Below, piece after piece: positions 54,715 to 64,000 of a stretch of DNA of 64,000 nt. This DNA comes from Athripsodes cinereus (lineage: Eukaryota; Arthropoda; Insecta; Trichoptera; Leptoceridae), in contig OX388313.1 in NCBI GenBank assembly GCA_947579605.1, forward strand, positions 27,097,214 to 27,161,213, written 5' to 3'. Each line of letters opens with the position of its first letter. Position 1 is the stretch's first letter. The notes beneath the pieces are model-generated. The model saw only the letters and a program-made list of their open reading frames with translations. It did not search any database and had not been told where the DNA came from. The translations under genes were made by a program, and so were the position numbers.

Positions 54715-55054
54715 CTAGTCAAAACACATTTAAGCTTTACGTTTTCGTTCAAACGTTGACGACGTTGCGATAACGTGTCAATTTTATTTATTTATTTATT
54801 TTATTCTTCTTGCACATCATCATTCATATAACAAATAAAATAAAGCAATATACACAGGAAAAAATGTGATGATGTGCAGTGGCGAGATTATCACTATATA
54901 GTGATTTCTTCCATCTAACCACGTTTCTAACTAATAATAACGTAATCTAGCAATTTTCGTAGCTACTTGTGTATTTTAGCTACGAAAATTGATGCGTTCT
55001 CGCAACCTCGTCTTGTTTGAACGAAAACGTAACGCTTAAATGTGTTTTGACTAG
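54715..55054. mobile_element. Inverted-repeat element with a nested LINE tail
   Basis: CTAGTCAAAACACATTTAAG (left) and its complement CTTAAATGTGTTTTGACTAG (right) start arms that include ACGTTTTCGTTCAAAC and its complement. Inside, 54782-54930 is a minus LINE tail (TGGTTAGATGGAAGAAATCA then AATAAATAAATA). Near 54952-54992 lies a hairpin (AATTTTCGTAGCTAC against GCTACGAAAATT). No clear target duplication. Confidence 0.7.
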
Positions 55055-55059
55055 GGGCC

Positions 55060-55550
55060 CTGAGGTTTAACAACCAGCGCATCCTTTCAAACCCGGTTCA
55101 TGGTACAGCTTTCATCTTGAACTGTTTTGCAGTTCAGGGTGCTCGTTGCTGGAATAATCTCCTGTAAAATCTTAAGCTGACTCAAAGTCTTTCGTCTTTC
55201 AAACGAGCCGCTAAAGAGAAAACGATTTCCTTAAACTCAGCCTCTGAAACCTAAAACCCATCACTCTTGTACCCTCCCCCTAATTTTATATATTTTTTGA
55301 ATTCTACTGAATCATTTTTTTGTTTTTATATATATCTACTTTTATTATGTACTTATGTATGTTTGTATGCATACTTAATAGTTTATTGTACCTATAACTT
55401 ATTTTTTAGTTTGTATTTTTGGGTTAGTTGGAGCAGATCGCGCCTTGGAATAAATTCACTTTCAGAATATTGATTATATTAACACAATTTGAATGCATTT
55501 CTCTATAAAATTGTACGTATCGTAATCGATGTACAGTATAAAATAATATG
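55060..55550 (+). pseudogene. LINE 3' end with reverse transcriptase C-terminus
   Basis: The damaged frame reads AVQGARCWNNLL, then SSFKRAAKEKT and a stop near 55250, equivalent to GARLWN.LP..FK. The 3' untranslated region carries GGGTTAGTTGGAGCAGATCG at 55420 and an ATCGATGTACAGTATAAAAT terminus. It confirms that the GTTGGA tail family belongs to a CR1/Jockey-style LINE. Confidence 0.75.
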
Positions 55551-56302
55551 TGTTCCCTATTTGCCAAATAATATTATGAGATAGCCAAGCTAGGAAACGT
55601 TTAAAAGCGATTTTTAAACGAGAACACAAACAGTTCTCAGAAATCGTAAACGATGAACTCTATAGTATTTAATAGTAATTGAATTGTACTTCTTCTAGCG
55701 AATCTCTTTTGTAAGGACTTATTGAATAATGTTACATGTTTTATATTTTAGTTAGTATAATTCTCAATAATCTTGACTAATTTTTCTTTAACAATACTTT
55801 TCAATTCTTGGGTTGAGTCTCATTTTTCTTTATTCATATTGTACCTTTTATTAAAATAATCATAAGTACCTAATGTTTTTTCATGAATCACATTGACAAG
55901 TACATTTTTGTCTTTGTTGGAAGCCGCAAGGTATAAATCATTCATACAATTCATATTACACACTCTTCCTTGTTTTTGTTGTTTTAAACATCATCACCAT
56001 ATTATATCCTTTTGATGATTAGTAATTGTGTTTTGTAGAAATCCCTTTGTTTCAATTCCAACAACTCCTGACTCATTTTCATTATGTGTTCCTGTCGTTG
56101 TTAATTTACTTCTCATGTTGTTGTACCTATCGATGATGATCCAGATTTTAGTAAATCAGTAAGTAATCATTTCGTAAACCCGTCAAAAGTTCATTCTTTT
56201 ACGATTTACATACCCTGTTTCAATTTATTCTTTTAGGTAAATACACATTTTTAAATACTTTGCTGCACAAATATTTACTTGATTGAATTAACTAACTCTT
56301 TC

Positions 56303-56305
<3 letters not shown>
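55551..56305. other. Intronic A+T-rich DNA, nothing supported
   Basis: No supported feature was found. Confidence 0.4.

Positions 56306-56307
<2 letters not shown>

Positions 56308-56366
<59 letters not shown>
56308..56366. repeat. AT dinucleotide microsatellite
   Basis: Nearly pure (AT)n of about 58 bases, directly beside the 3' end of a minus-strand family A SINE, suggesting that it expanded from the SINE ATATATC terminus. Confidence 0.97.
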
Positions 56367-56369
<3 letters not shown>

Positions 56370-56512
56370 AAATATATCTGTAATAACAAAAACCCCAAAC
56401 ATACACCTTTCCCAGTAAGCTAAAGCTTGTGTCGTGAAAGAGAAGTTTTGCCGGCATCTGGGATTGAACCACGGACGAGGCCGAGACTCTACCTCCAGGC
56501 TACTGACGAACT
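56370..56512 (-). repeat. Family A tRNA-derived SINE
   Basis: In minus orientation: GTAGCCTGGAGGTAGAGTCT, B box GGTTCAATCCC, GCCGGCAAAAC-like body, CACGACACAAGC and GGGGTTTTTGTTATTACAG. Confidence 0.88.
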
Positions 56513-56525
56513 CAATGATACACTA

Positions 56526-56762
56526 TATTCCATCACGGCATATCCCACAAGTAAGGTAGCCAGTCGAACAGCTGTATGTTATAAAATGTTTTCTCCGGGT
56601 CAATAAAAATTTGGATACTTTCAGGACGGGTAGTACTTAAACCTCATCGCTGAATTCTAGATGTTAATTGTCTTATATGGGAAATTTACGAACACTTTTA
56701 CACTCGAAAACTTACAGAAAAATTGGGAGTCCTATTTACTACAGTGAACTCCGCGAGGCAAT
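56526..56762 (-). repeat. Family B repeat, nearly full length
   Basis: Minus orientation: 5' CTCGCGGAGTTCACTGTAG, CCCAATTTTTCTGTAAG, TTTTCGAGTGTAAAAGTG, central CCCGTCCTGAAAGTATCC and the hairpin CTGGCTACCTTACTTGTGGG with GCCGTGATGGAATATAG. Confidence 0.82.
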
Positions 56763-57201
56763 AAGAACTCTTTAAAAACTTTGTGTCTTTCTTCCGTAGA
56801 CCTACTTTCACACCGTATTACCTCACACAAAAAATGTCTGTGTTTATCGTAGGTATTAATTTATTTACTGAACAAAGTTAATTTTTTTTAGAACGTTGCC
56901 CCGTTTAATTAGGTTTATGATCATAGTGATTAAAATATGACTTTATTGCTGTCCAATATTAACCTATTAGCAATAAAGTTGTGAAATATAAGCATCCGTT
57001 TTTGATTTATTGATTTCTGTTTAACTATGTGTTGTTTACATACGCAATATTTAATAAATTTATGGGCATTATTTTACAATTTATTATCTATATTTGATTA
57101 TATCATCATTTGGAGGTAAACGAGAAAAAAATTAGAGATAAGAGTTAATGTATCCATTTTTTTTCTTTAAATATTTTCAATTGATGTTTCTTTATTTCCA
57201 G
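56763..57201 (+). other. End of the first intron, no further element
   Basis: A+T-rich; terminates in TTGATGTTTCTTTATTTCCAG. Confidence 0.6.
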
Positions 57202-57416
57202 GTCGTTTTGGAAGACTGATAGTTGTAAGTAAAGATGGAGACTCAAATATGCTCCGTGCTGACATCTTCAGAGAATTGAGGATGTTGGATGAAATGATAG
57301 TCAATGCTACTGTTCCCTGGGAGGATGGCTTTTTCACCTACAAAGATGCCTGCGCCAAGTGGCTGGACAATTGTTTTCCAAACGATGTCATCAACTTGGA
57401 TAAAGTCATTGATGAT
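57202..57416 (+). CDS. Patched-related RND transporter-like protein, second coding exon
   Basis: Acceptor TTTATTTCCAG and donor GTAAGT bound 215 bases. The first two bases complete the Gly codon begun at 48694, and the exon ends in phase 0, giving residues 93-164. It begins GRFGRLIVVSKDGDSN, which fits the first extracellular domain of Patched-related proteins, and continues through LRMLDEMIVNATV, DACAKWLDNCF (two cysteines likely in the ectodomain) and VINLDKVIDD. The remaining membrane segments and sterol-sensing domain must lie beyond 64000. The neighbouring gene content is only transposons. Confidence 0.88.
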
Positions 57417-57609
57417 GTAAGTTTCTTTTTTATTTCTAATTCTTTTGTATGATTAAGTCATATCAGTTGTCTGAGGAATTATTGTTCAAAAATAACTATG
57501 ATTTTGAATTATGCACACTTAGTTTTGAAATTACAATTGAAGGTTATACTGAAACCAATTTTTTACCGGTCTATTTCAAAAATCATTAGTTTATGAATTT
57601 TCTTACTTA

Positions 57610-57712
57610 CTTTTTTTTTTTTTTTTTTTAAAAAGATATATCTGGGTTTTGTTATAAACCCAAATACAACCTTATTCACCTTTCACACTAAGCTAAAAGC
57701 TTAAAGCTAAAA
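57610..57712 (-). repeat. Family A SINE, 3' part
   Basis: Minus orientation: AAGCTTTTAGCTTAGTGTG, GGTGAATAAGGTTGTATTTG, GGTTTATAACAAAACCCAG and an ATATATC plus A-rich end. The tRNA head is missing; a LINE fragment follows. Confidence 0.82.
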
Positions 57713-57714
57713 AC

Positions 57715-57905
57715 TTAAACAGCTATTTCTGTCAACTTCTGAACATATTTCTCCAGGCATCTTTATCCTGTGTTTTTGCAACCAGTCATCAGCAGTTCTT
57801 CTAATCCCATTAAGACCATCCAGTAGGAAGTCTTCCTCTTATTGTTTTGTCTTCCCGAGCTCTCCACTGTATAATCTTTTTTGTCCATCTCCGATTTTTA
57901 AATCA
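57715..57905 (-). pseudogene. LINE reverse transcriptase C-terminal fragment, second type
   Basis: The minus strand reads RRWTKKIIQWRARE, then GRLPTGW, and after frame changes ADDWLQK and a W-containing tail. This fits the C-terminus of a BovB/RTE-like lineage different from the copy at 46248. Several frameshifts. Confidence 0.6.
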
Positions 57906-59004
57906 ATTTTATAGACAACCAAATTGAGCTCATCACCATTTTTTTTAGATTTGACCAAACTTTTCTTAACAATTTCTTCTGTCACTGCAACCTCTTAGTA
58001 TATCTCCGTTTGTAGTCCGTAAAATTGTTTTCTTCCGAGCTAAGTGATCATAGTTTAGTGGGAAACTTTTGACGTTCTGCCTACATCTGTGGCGGCATTT
58101 TCAAGGCTGGGGGAGCAAGAAAGTATTTCTATTATCTTCATAATAACATTTTTTGTTGTTTTAAAAGTCTGTGTGAAATATAATTAATGGCAGATAAGCA
58201 TTTTTACTTTAAATGATCACAGGACAGCTGTTGTCATGAGGCAGGAGCAGTCGCGTGCCTGCCATACATGCAAAAAAGCACAGCATGCCCATAGAATCTA
58301 TGAAGAAAATATTGAAATCATCAAAAACTAGTTTGAATTTGCCGCCAAACATTTCGTTGCAAAGAGAATGATTTACAAAAATATACGCAGCAAATATACA
58401 ATTTTTGTAAGTTTTAGAGTTTTTATCAAAAGCGCGTACTATTTGTATTGAAGTGCGTGTAAAATCGATACGTTATATTGACTTTTTTTAATAAAATCCA
58501 ATAATTTACCGTGATAGCTAAATTAATGGAATAGTAAGTTATTGCTTTATACGTAGCCTCTGTCTCACTAACACACACTTAAATTTTAGTGTGAATACGT
58601 AGTAGGCAATGACGCGCCATACATGTGTATTATTGGGTATGTTTGGTTGTATGTGTGCAATCTTAAGGACAAAATAAGCAAGCTTGCACGAAGAACGTTT
58701 GGGTGCATAATGTACCTATATGAGTATGTTTTTATTTGTATTGGTTGTGTGATGATTGTGTGAGTCGTGCGTAACGTACTAGGCAGTTAAAAATAATTTG
58801 AAGGTAGATACTATGTGCAACCGCTAATAGTTTTTAGATTTGAAACGTTCTTCATAAAGGATTGATTAATATTATGATGGATGCGCGAGACAAAATAAAT
58901 TGTATAGAAATTACGACATTTAACTTTAAAGTTACTTACATACTAAAAAATAGTATTTATTTGTATCGCAGACTTCTTGTATTTTATTTATTTATATTAA
59001 GGAC
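57906..59004. other. Intronic DNA with hAT-like fragments
   Basis: 58246-58290 on the minus strand (GGGCATGCTGTGCTTTTTTG, then CACGCGACTG) matches the hAT-like right end. The segment near 58083 (CATCTGTGGCGGCATTTTCA) may be the other terminus. The remainder is unassigned. Confidence 0.45.
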
Positions 59005-59007
59005 CCA

Positions 59008-59140
59008 TGAAGTCTTTGGCAAACAATAGATCTCCCACTAAAGTTTTTAAGTGTCTTTTAATAGACATCGAATATAAACCATTTAATATCTTAAATTCAG
59101 CAAAGGGGTATGTCAACCATTCTGGATATCTTTTTTTTTT
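59008..59140 (+). repeat. Family B repeat, 5' part
   Basis: GTCTTTGGCAAACAATAGATC, TCCCACTAAAGTTTTTAAG, ATATCTTAAATTCAGCAAAG and CAACCATTCTGGATATC. The 3' half is missing. Confidence 0.65.
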
Positions 59141-59149
59141 TATTATTAT

Positions 59150-59303
59150 AACGAATGTAAGACCAACATGAAAAGCCTAGTCCCGTCTCCGATATATATA
59201 CCTATATTATATTATTCTCAAGGACGTCCACTCGTTTGCGAGTAAAATAGTATATTTGTACAAAGCATGCCCGATGTGAAAAGCCTAGTCCCGCCACTGG
59301 GCA
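59150..59303 (-). repeat. hAT-like element fragments
   Basis: 59218-59302 on the minus strand aligns with 61582-61680: CAGTGGCGGGACTAGGCTTT, CATCGGGCATGC, GAGTGGACGTCCTTGA. A second AAAGCCTAGTCCCGTC at 59171 suggests a local duplication of the end. Confidence 0.65.
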
Positions 59304-59635
59304 GGAGGTCATTTTTATATCATATTTAATATTTATTCAACCATTTATTCCGGTTTAGAACTTTATCGATTTTAAGTATCCAGTTATTCAAGAAATACTG
59401 CCTACTGACACCAAATACTATGTACCTACAATACAACGTACATATATGAGAATTAATAGTGTCTTCGTCTGATAAACTTTGTACCATGGTATTAATATTA
59501 ATGACACTTACAACCGTGCAAAACTGCGTTTAATAACTTAAAGGGATTTTATCTACGTGATCGCTAAAGAGAGCGGATTATATGCAAATATATATTTGCA
59601 TATAATCTGCAAATATATATTTGCATATAAGAAAG
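59304..59635. other. A+T-rich spacer
   Basis: A small direct/inverted motif (ATATGCAAATATATATTTGC) repeats at about 59581-59630. Confidence 0.35.
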
Positions 59636-59912
59636 AATGAAAGAAAGAATGACAAAGAGGATATACATGGCTGAAAGGAGAGGTGTGAGGAAGCGCGGGC
59701 GTCCGAGAACTACATGGCTTGAACTAAAGATCAAATTCTCAAGGACGGCCGTGTTTTGAGTAAAAGAAACCGACGTGCGTGCATGAGAAATTGTATGACT
59801 GTAGAATATGCGAAAGAAGTATGTAAGGACAGATCTAAATTGGCGTTCCGTTCTCTCTGCCTACCCCACATGGGATACGGCGTGAAGGAATAGATAGATA
59901 GAATAGATATAA
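59636..59912 (+). pseudogene. RTE 3' end relic with GATA tail
   Basis: AGAGGTGTGAGGAAGCGCGG, CAAATTCTCAAGGACGGCC, CGACGTGCGTGCATGAGAAA, GGCGTTCCGTTCTCTCTGCC and GATACGGCGTGAAGGAATAG, then GATAGATAGA. About 80 codons of the C-terminus with small frame damage. Confidence 0.87.
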
Positions 59913-60061
59913 TGCGCTCATTATGCGTATTTCAGATATTTAATACATTTTTGCAGCTTTAAAATTGGTAATCATTTGCAGATGATGCATATATGATTTT
60001 TTTCATTTTTATTTGCTTCTCTTGACTAGAAGATACAGATAGAGTGTAGTCAAAATATTTT

Positions 60062-60205
60062 TATATATTTATTTATTTTATTCTTCTTGCACATCATCAT
60101 TTACATAACAAAAGCAACAAAAGCATTTTAGATAAAAAAAGTGATGATATGCAGTAGCGAGATAATCACTACGTTAGTGATTTCTTCCAGCTAACCACGT
60201 CATAT
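60062..60205 (-). repeat. LINE 3' tail
   Basis: Minus strand: GTGGTTAGCTGGAAGAAATC, TAGTGATTATCTCGCTACTG, GATGTGCAAGAAGAATAAAA with TAAATAAATA. Same subfamily as 54782-54930. Confidence 0.75.
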
Positions 60206-60294
60206 TAAGACATTTTGGCGGGCCAGCTCTTCGGACTGCCAACCATGTCACCTTTTATGTGGATAAATTTGTTAGTGTAGACATTGAATCGGTA

Positions 60295-60394
60295 GTGTAA
60301 AAAATGAATAGGCCACCAATCTTGAATATCTTAACATTTATTGGCACGAAGAAGATAATTTGGCTTTTTATTACGTACAGATAATCCACTGGCT
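60295..60394 (+). repeat. Family B repeat, 5' side of a nested insertion
   Basis: GGCCACCAATCTTGAATATC, TTGGCACGAAGAAGATAATT and ATCCACTGGCT; it is continued after the SINE insertion at 60583-60630. Confidence 0.8.
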
Positions 60395-60582
60395 TCGTCG
60401 AGAGTTCGTCGGTAGCCTGGAGGTAGAGTCTCGGCCTCCGGAACAAGGGGTCCGTGGTTCGATCCCAGGTGCCGGCAAATTCCCCTTTCACAGCACAAGC
60501 TTTTAGCTTAGTGTGAAAGGTGTATAAGGTTGTATTTGGGTTTATAACCAAACCCAGATATATCTTTAAAAAAAAAAAAAAA
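60395..60582 (+). repeat. Family A SINE inserted in a family B copy
   Basis: Complete head (TAGCCTGGAGGTAGAGTCTC, GGTTCGATCCC), body and A-rich tail. ACTGGCT is duplicated at 60388-60394 and 60583-60589, the target-site duplication, proving insertion into pre-existing family B. Confidence 0.9.
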
Positions 60583-60630
60583 ACTGGCTACCCCACTTGA
60601 ACAAAATGCCGTGATGATATATATGCATGC
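60583..60630 (+). repeat. Family B repeat, 3' side of the nested insertion
   Basis: ACTGGCTACCCCACTTGAAC, AAAATGCCGTGATGATATAT and an AT-rich tail. Confidence 0.82.
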
Positions 60631-61325
60631 AGATACATTTATATTCATTTATTAGCATATTTTTTATAATCCTTGCGTATATAATTATGCATATAATTTT
60701 GCATATTATAAGTATTCTATGCTTATTTCAGTTATTTTATATCGCATATAATTCATTTTATAGAGATCTTGCATCATTATAATATTACATGTTTATTTAC
60801 TTACCTAATATTTTCGTAATCTTGGCTCAAAGTATTTTTAATTTTATTAACAAACAAAAAATATTATTTAATCATATAAAAGAAACTGTCAATAATATGA
60901 TAACTTCCTGTTTTTTGTAAATGTGTTTTTGTTAAATGTTAAGTTTGACTAAGCGCCCACGAAAAATATTTTGACAAATTTGAAGCCTTGATGAATTGTG
61001 TGGTGATTTTTTCATTAGATGTGTTAAATAATATGTGAAGGCTATCATCGAATAAGTGGGAATGTCATGCGAGTTTTGCTATGACATTCCCCCTTTTTCG
61101 ATCATAACCTTCATATTCTTACGGAAACGCTTTCGAATCATCATTCGACAAAAGACAAATATTTTTTAAGTGAAAGCAAACTTCATTAGTTTCCAGATGC
61201 AAAAATACAGACAACGTAGGCATATTCATAAATTTCTTTCTATCTTTATTTATCTTAGGAAAATCAAAGACGTCTTTGTCAATGATAATCAGTAATGAAA
61301 GTTGGTTGGATAATCAATAATTAAT
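60631..61325. other. Intronic A+T-rich DNA with an inverted pair
   Basis: Around 61034-61125, GTGAAGGCTATCATCGAATA is complementary to TTTTTCGATCATAACCTTCA-like sequence, and GGGAATGTCATGCG to ATGACATTCCC, forming a stem of about 40 bases. No gene was seen. Confidence 0.4.
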
Positions 61326-61520
61326 ACACACTTTCTTCGCTTCCTCTACATTCATACAATTTCTCATGCACGCACGTTGGTTCCTCTTACTTAACACACG
61401 ACCGTCCTTGAGAATTGTATCCACGTGATCAAGCCACGTGGTTGTCGGGTTCCCGCGCTCCCCACACCCTTTCTTTCAGACAAATATATCCTCTTTGTCA
61501 TTCTTACCTCGTTCTTTACT
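61326..61520 (-). pseudogene. RTE 3' region relic
   Basis: Minus orientation: AAGAATGACAAAGAGGATAT, GTGTGGGGAGCGCGGGAAC, CCACGTGGCTTGATCACGTG, TCAAGGACGGTCGTGTG and ATGAATGTAGAGGAAGCGAA. The last coding part and tail are missing. Confidence 0.82.
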
Positions 61521-61521
61521 G

Positions 61522-61581
61522 CTAATCTGCTGGCTACGCTACTCGAGAGCTGTCGTGATCGTAAGAAGTATGGATAGATAG
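61522..61581 (+). repeat. Family B repeat tail, hit by a hAT-like insertion
   Basis: AATCTGCTGGCTACGCTACT, GTCGTGATCGTAAG and a GATAGATAG tail that forms the target duplication of the next element. Confidence 0.72.
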
Positions 61582-62213
61582 CAGTGGCGAAACTAGACTT
61601 TTCACATCGGGCATGCTTTTTACAAACATATGTTATGTACTATTTTACTTCCAAACGAGTGGATGTCCTTGACAACAAACGAATATATAAATTTACATGT
61701 ACGTGTTTTTTCAAGATACTCGACAAAAACCAAGACTTTCAATCTGGAAATCGGAAGTTATCAGATTTTTTTTGTGCCGATAGATTAGAACACTACACAA
61801 AAACAAACGGATAAGTGAATCAATCAATGTATTAGATATTAAATTTGTATATTAAGACTTAACTGAAGTTAATGCAATTTGAAACAAGTGTTCCTTTCTA
61901 CTATTGTTTGTTAATTCGCAGAGAGATGTCTTTCGACTTATAAGGTCATTATCAATTATAAGTCGAAAGACGTCTCTCTGCGAATTAACAAACAATAGTA
62001 GAAAGGAACACTTGCTTCAAATTGCATTATTATGGAATTCTACTACGTGTGCACCGACACAATTAATAATTAACTGAAGTTCCTGCGAAATGTGTCCTGG
62101 CCATGGCAAAAGATTCAAAACAAGGTTAACGTTAATAATATCATTTTATAAATAAACTTTATTTAATTTAGGGCATGCGTTGCATATTTGCATGTATGAA
62201 AGGCACGCCACTG
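61582..62213. mobile_element. hAT-like non-autonomous transposon with 8-base target duplication
   Basis: CAGTGGCG at the left and CGCCACTG at the right are perfect 8-base inverted ends. ATAGATAG flanks both sides (61574-61581, 62214-62221), although the target is itself a GATA repeat, so the duplication length is not unique. The 632-base interior has subterminal CATCGGGCATGC / GGGCATGCG motifs and carries foldback copy 3. A 76-codon plus frame shows no transposase motif. Partial relatives lie at 6367, 28450, 36573, 37471, 58246 and 59218. Confidence 0.85.
61870..62028. repeat. Foldback element, copy 3, inside the hAT-like element
   Basis: Nearly perfect arms of about 75 bases: TAATGCAATTTGAAACAAGT, CGCAGAGAGATGTCTTTCGA and complements. 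CTACTACGTGTGCACCGACA follows at 62041, as in copy 1. Confidence 0.9.
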
Positions 62214-62221
62214 ATAGATAG

Positions 62222-62639
62222 ATATATATAGACAGACTTTAATTAAAATATCGTATCATACCGTTTCTTCTACCCAAATAGTGCATTCATTTATGTAACT
62301 CCCACAAGTTTTGCGAACTAAAATTATTTAATTTAATAATTCTATTTATATCCTTCTACAAGCAGCATACAACATACGAAGAATATCTCGCAAAAAATAA
62401 TTTTACTAAACATCGTCTATTTATGACATCCTTTTATTAGAAAAAAAAAATTACTCCGCCATGACAGTAAAGAGCAGCAACCAATGAAATCGAAAAATGA
62501 CAAATCTCAATCTGTGATTGGTTGACGCATAATGGTGAAAACTGCATTCACCAATAATATTTCATCACATGTGTTGCCTTCTCACTCTCATCATGAATGT
62601 ATTATTATACCTTTCCATTTATGAAATTGCTGTACTAAT
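62222..62639. other. Intronic DNA with a small inverted pair
   Basis: About 62475-62550: GCAGCAACCAATGAAATCG against TGATTGGTTGACGC is a weak inverted pair. No gene was seen. Confidence 0.3.
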
Positions 62640-62765
62640 TTATTAAGTACTCGTCTTTTTTGCCAATCACCAAATAATGTGTTTATGGCACACTGAGCAC
62701 GACCTGTGTATTATGAATGCGTCCACTGGCTACCACACTTTTGACTGATAGTATAGACAAATACA
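62640..62765 (+). repeat. Family B repeat, degraded 3' half
   Basis: GGCACACTGAGCACGACCTG, TCCACTGGCTACCACACTTT and TGATAGTATAGACA. Confidence 0.6.
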
Positions 62766-64000
62766 TAGACCAAATGTGTCACATCGAATATTTCTATAGT
62801 CTATGAATTCAATATTAAATTTCCAAGGAAAAAACATTGAAATTATCCTGTTGCATTAACCATGACAATGACTGTCGCCTCCAGCATGACATCATCAGAT
62901 TTAATGAAACTCATACAAATTTCGGCCTTATACATAAACTAAACAGTTATACAGTTGCATATTCTCATTGTTATAATAGTTATAATAATAATATGTTGAG
63001 TAATGTGTCCTCAATGAAATAATAATTCGTTTAATTTGACGTATAATAAAACATTTTAAAATGCAATGCTAGTGATTTTGATAGTAAACTTCTGTGAACA
63101 TCTCTGAACATACTCACGAAAAATAATATTTATATCAGGTTTACTAGCCATGGCTAATTAATGACAATAGAGCTATAACTGATTATACCAAAACTTTACG
63201 TAGACAGAGGCCTCTTACAAAGTAATTTGTTATATGGCAATATTAAACTAAAAATTCATTCTGTTCCATTATGTAAATTTTGAATTTTTAAAGTGGCACC
63301 CCGTTGTTCTATGGTCAAAATGTACCAAAAACAACAAACGGTCAGGAATAGTTTTAGCCAGATATAAAATCGGAACAATATTAATCTCTTTTTGTGAGTA
63401 ACTTGTCATTTATCAAGAACAAGCACCTCGTCTGCATAACGAACTGTCTCCTACTAAACTCCCTTTAGTATGAAACAGGAAAAATGTTCTGATGCTTACG
63501 ATTCGGTTTAGGCTGGTTTAAGTGAACTTTATCCATGGTACGTTCACCGATCCCACCAACTCCTGTTTCAAACCATTATGTTCGACAGCTATTGAGCAGA
63601 CATGTCAACTAACAGCAACCATTTTGATGATTGTGTTCGAGGCTGTTGACAATAGGTACATCGTTGATTGTCAAACTGAATCATTAGATGGTCCCAAAGA
63701 ACGACATTGTTCTCCTTTTTAGATCATCGCTTTGACCAATGGTGACAATCCACCTCCAGCGAGTGGTTTCATACAAGTATAAGTGTTAAATGCAGTTATC
63801 GCATACTATCTTTATTCACGCAAGTGTGAAAAATGCAGTAAATTTTGAAAACTACATGAACTTTCACTAAGAACCGTCGGTCGTTAATATCGTCTTAGTG
63901 CGAAAACTACGTTTAACTTGTCACTTAAACTGATTTAATAGTTAGAATAGCAATAATTCTATGATTCCGAATACGGATATAATATGTATACCTATGGTAA
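62766..64000. other. Right edge, intronic DNA of the Patched-related gene
   Basis: No exon was recognised. 63497-63560 is related to 22690-22755 (GGTTTAGGCTGG, GTACGTTCACCGATCCCACC). Open frames at 62837 and 63522 have no support. Confidence 0.4.

Overview
This is an A+T-rich, repeat-dominated stretch of an animal nuclear genome, most likely from an insect and probably a moth or butterfly (Lepidoptera). The reasons are short introns of about 63-106 bases in one candidate gene, coding exons of a Patched-related (RND family) membrane protein, and transposon ends that I recognise from moth genomes: LINE tails with the hairpin motif GTTGGAAGATATCGC, a repeat containing TCGGTCCAGCCGTTTCGG, and an RTE-type retrotransposon. 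The species call is inference. Nothing looks bacterial.

Host genes are sparse. The best one is a Patched-related gene on the + strand, with its first coding exon at 48418-48694 and a second at 57202-57416. They are joined in frame across an 8.5-kb repeat-filled intron, and the gene runs off the right edge. Three weaker host candidates come from splice-site and frame logic rather than recognised homology: a clean 40-codon internal exon on the minus strand (8120-8239), a compact multi-exon gene for a small, possibly secreted protein (1434-1942), and a possible untranslated exon (7618-7688). Another open frame with a good acceptor lies at 22555-22885, but part of it recurs near 63500.

Repeats fill most of the rest. 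Family B is a roughly 265-base SINE-like repeat with more than 20 copies on both strands, ending in short tandem tails (TAG, GATA or GAAT units). Family A is a tRNA-derived SINE with a B box and about eight copies. An RTE-type LINE is present as one copy with an open reverse transcriptase frame (46248-47663, 14-base target duplication) and several 3' relics. The last 40 or so bases of family B resemble the RTE 3' end, which suggests that B is mobilised by the RTE machinery. Many other LINE 3' tails are scattered throughout.

One complete LTR retrotransposon (39013-43733) has 190-base LTRs identical by eye, a 5-base target duplication, a primer-binding-like site and a polypurine tract, but no recognisable gag or pol. 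Its interior holds a 163-base tandem array, a second array of hairpin-bearing units and a duplicated tRNA-like segment. Several inverted-repeat DNA elements have definable ends: a hAT-like element (61582-62213), an element with a 10-base target duplication and a coding relic (30667-31509), a pogo-like element (45144-45653), MITEs at 10407, 14110, 15772, 24975, 50713 and 54715, and a foldback family with three copies (about 1939, 32195 and 61870).

Region by region: 1-8.3 kb holds LINE fragments, the small candidate gene and the minus-strand exon; 8.3-39 kb is mainly families A and B, MITEs and LINE tails; 39-43.7 kb is the LTR element; 45-47.7 kb holds the pogo-like and RTE copies; 48.4-64 kb is the Patched-related gene with introns full of SINE, LINE and hAT-like debris. 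All alignments were made by eye.
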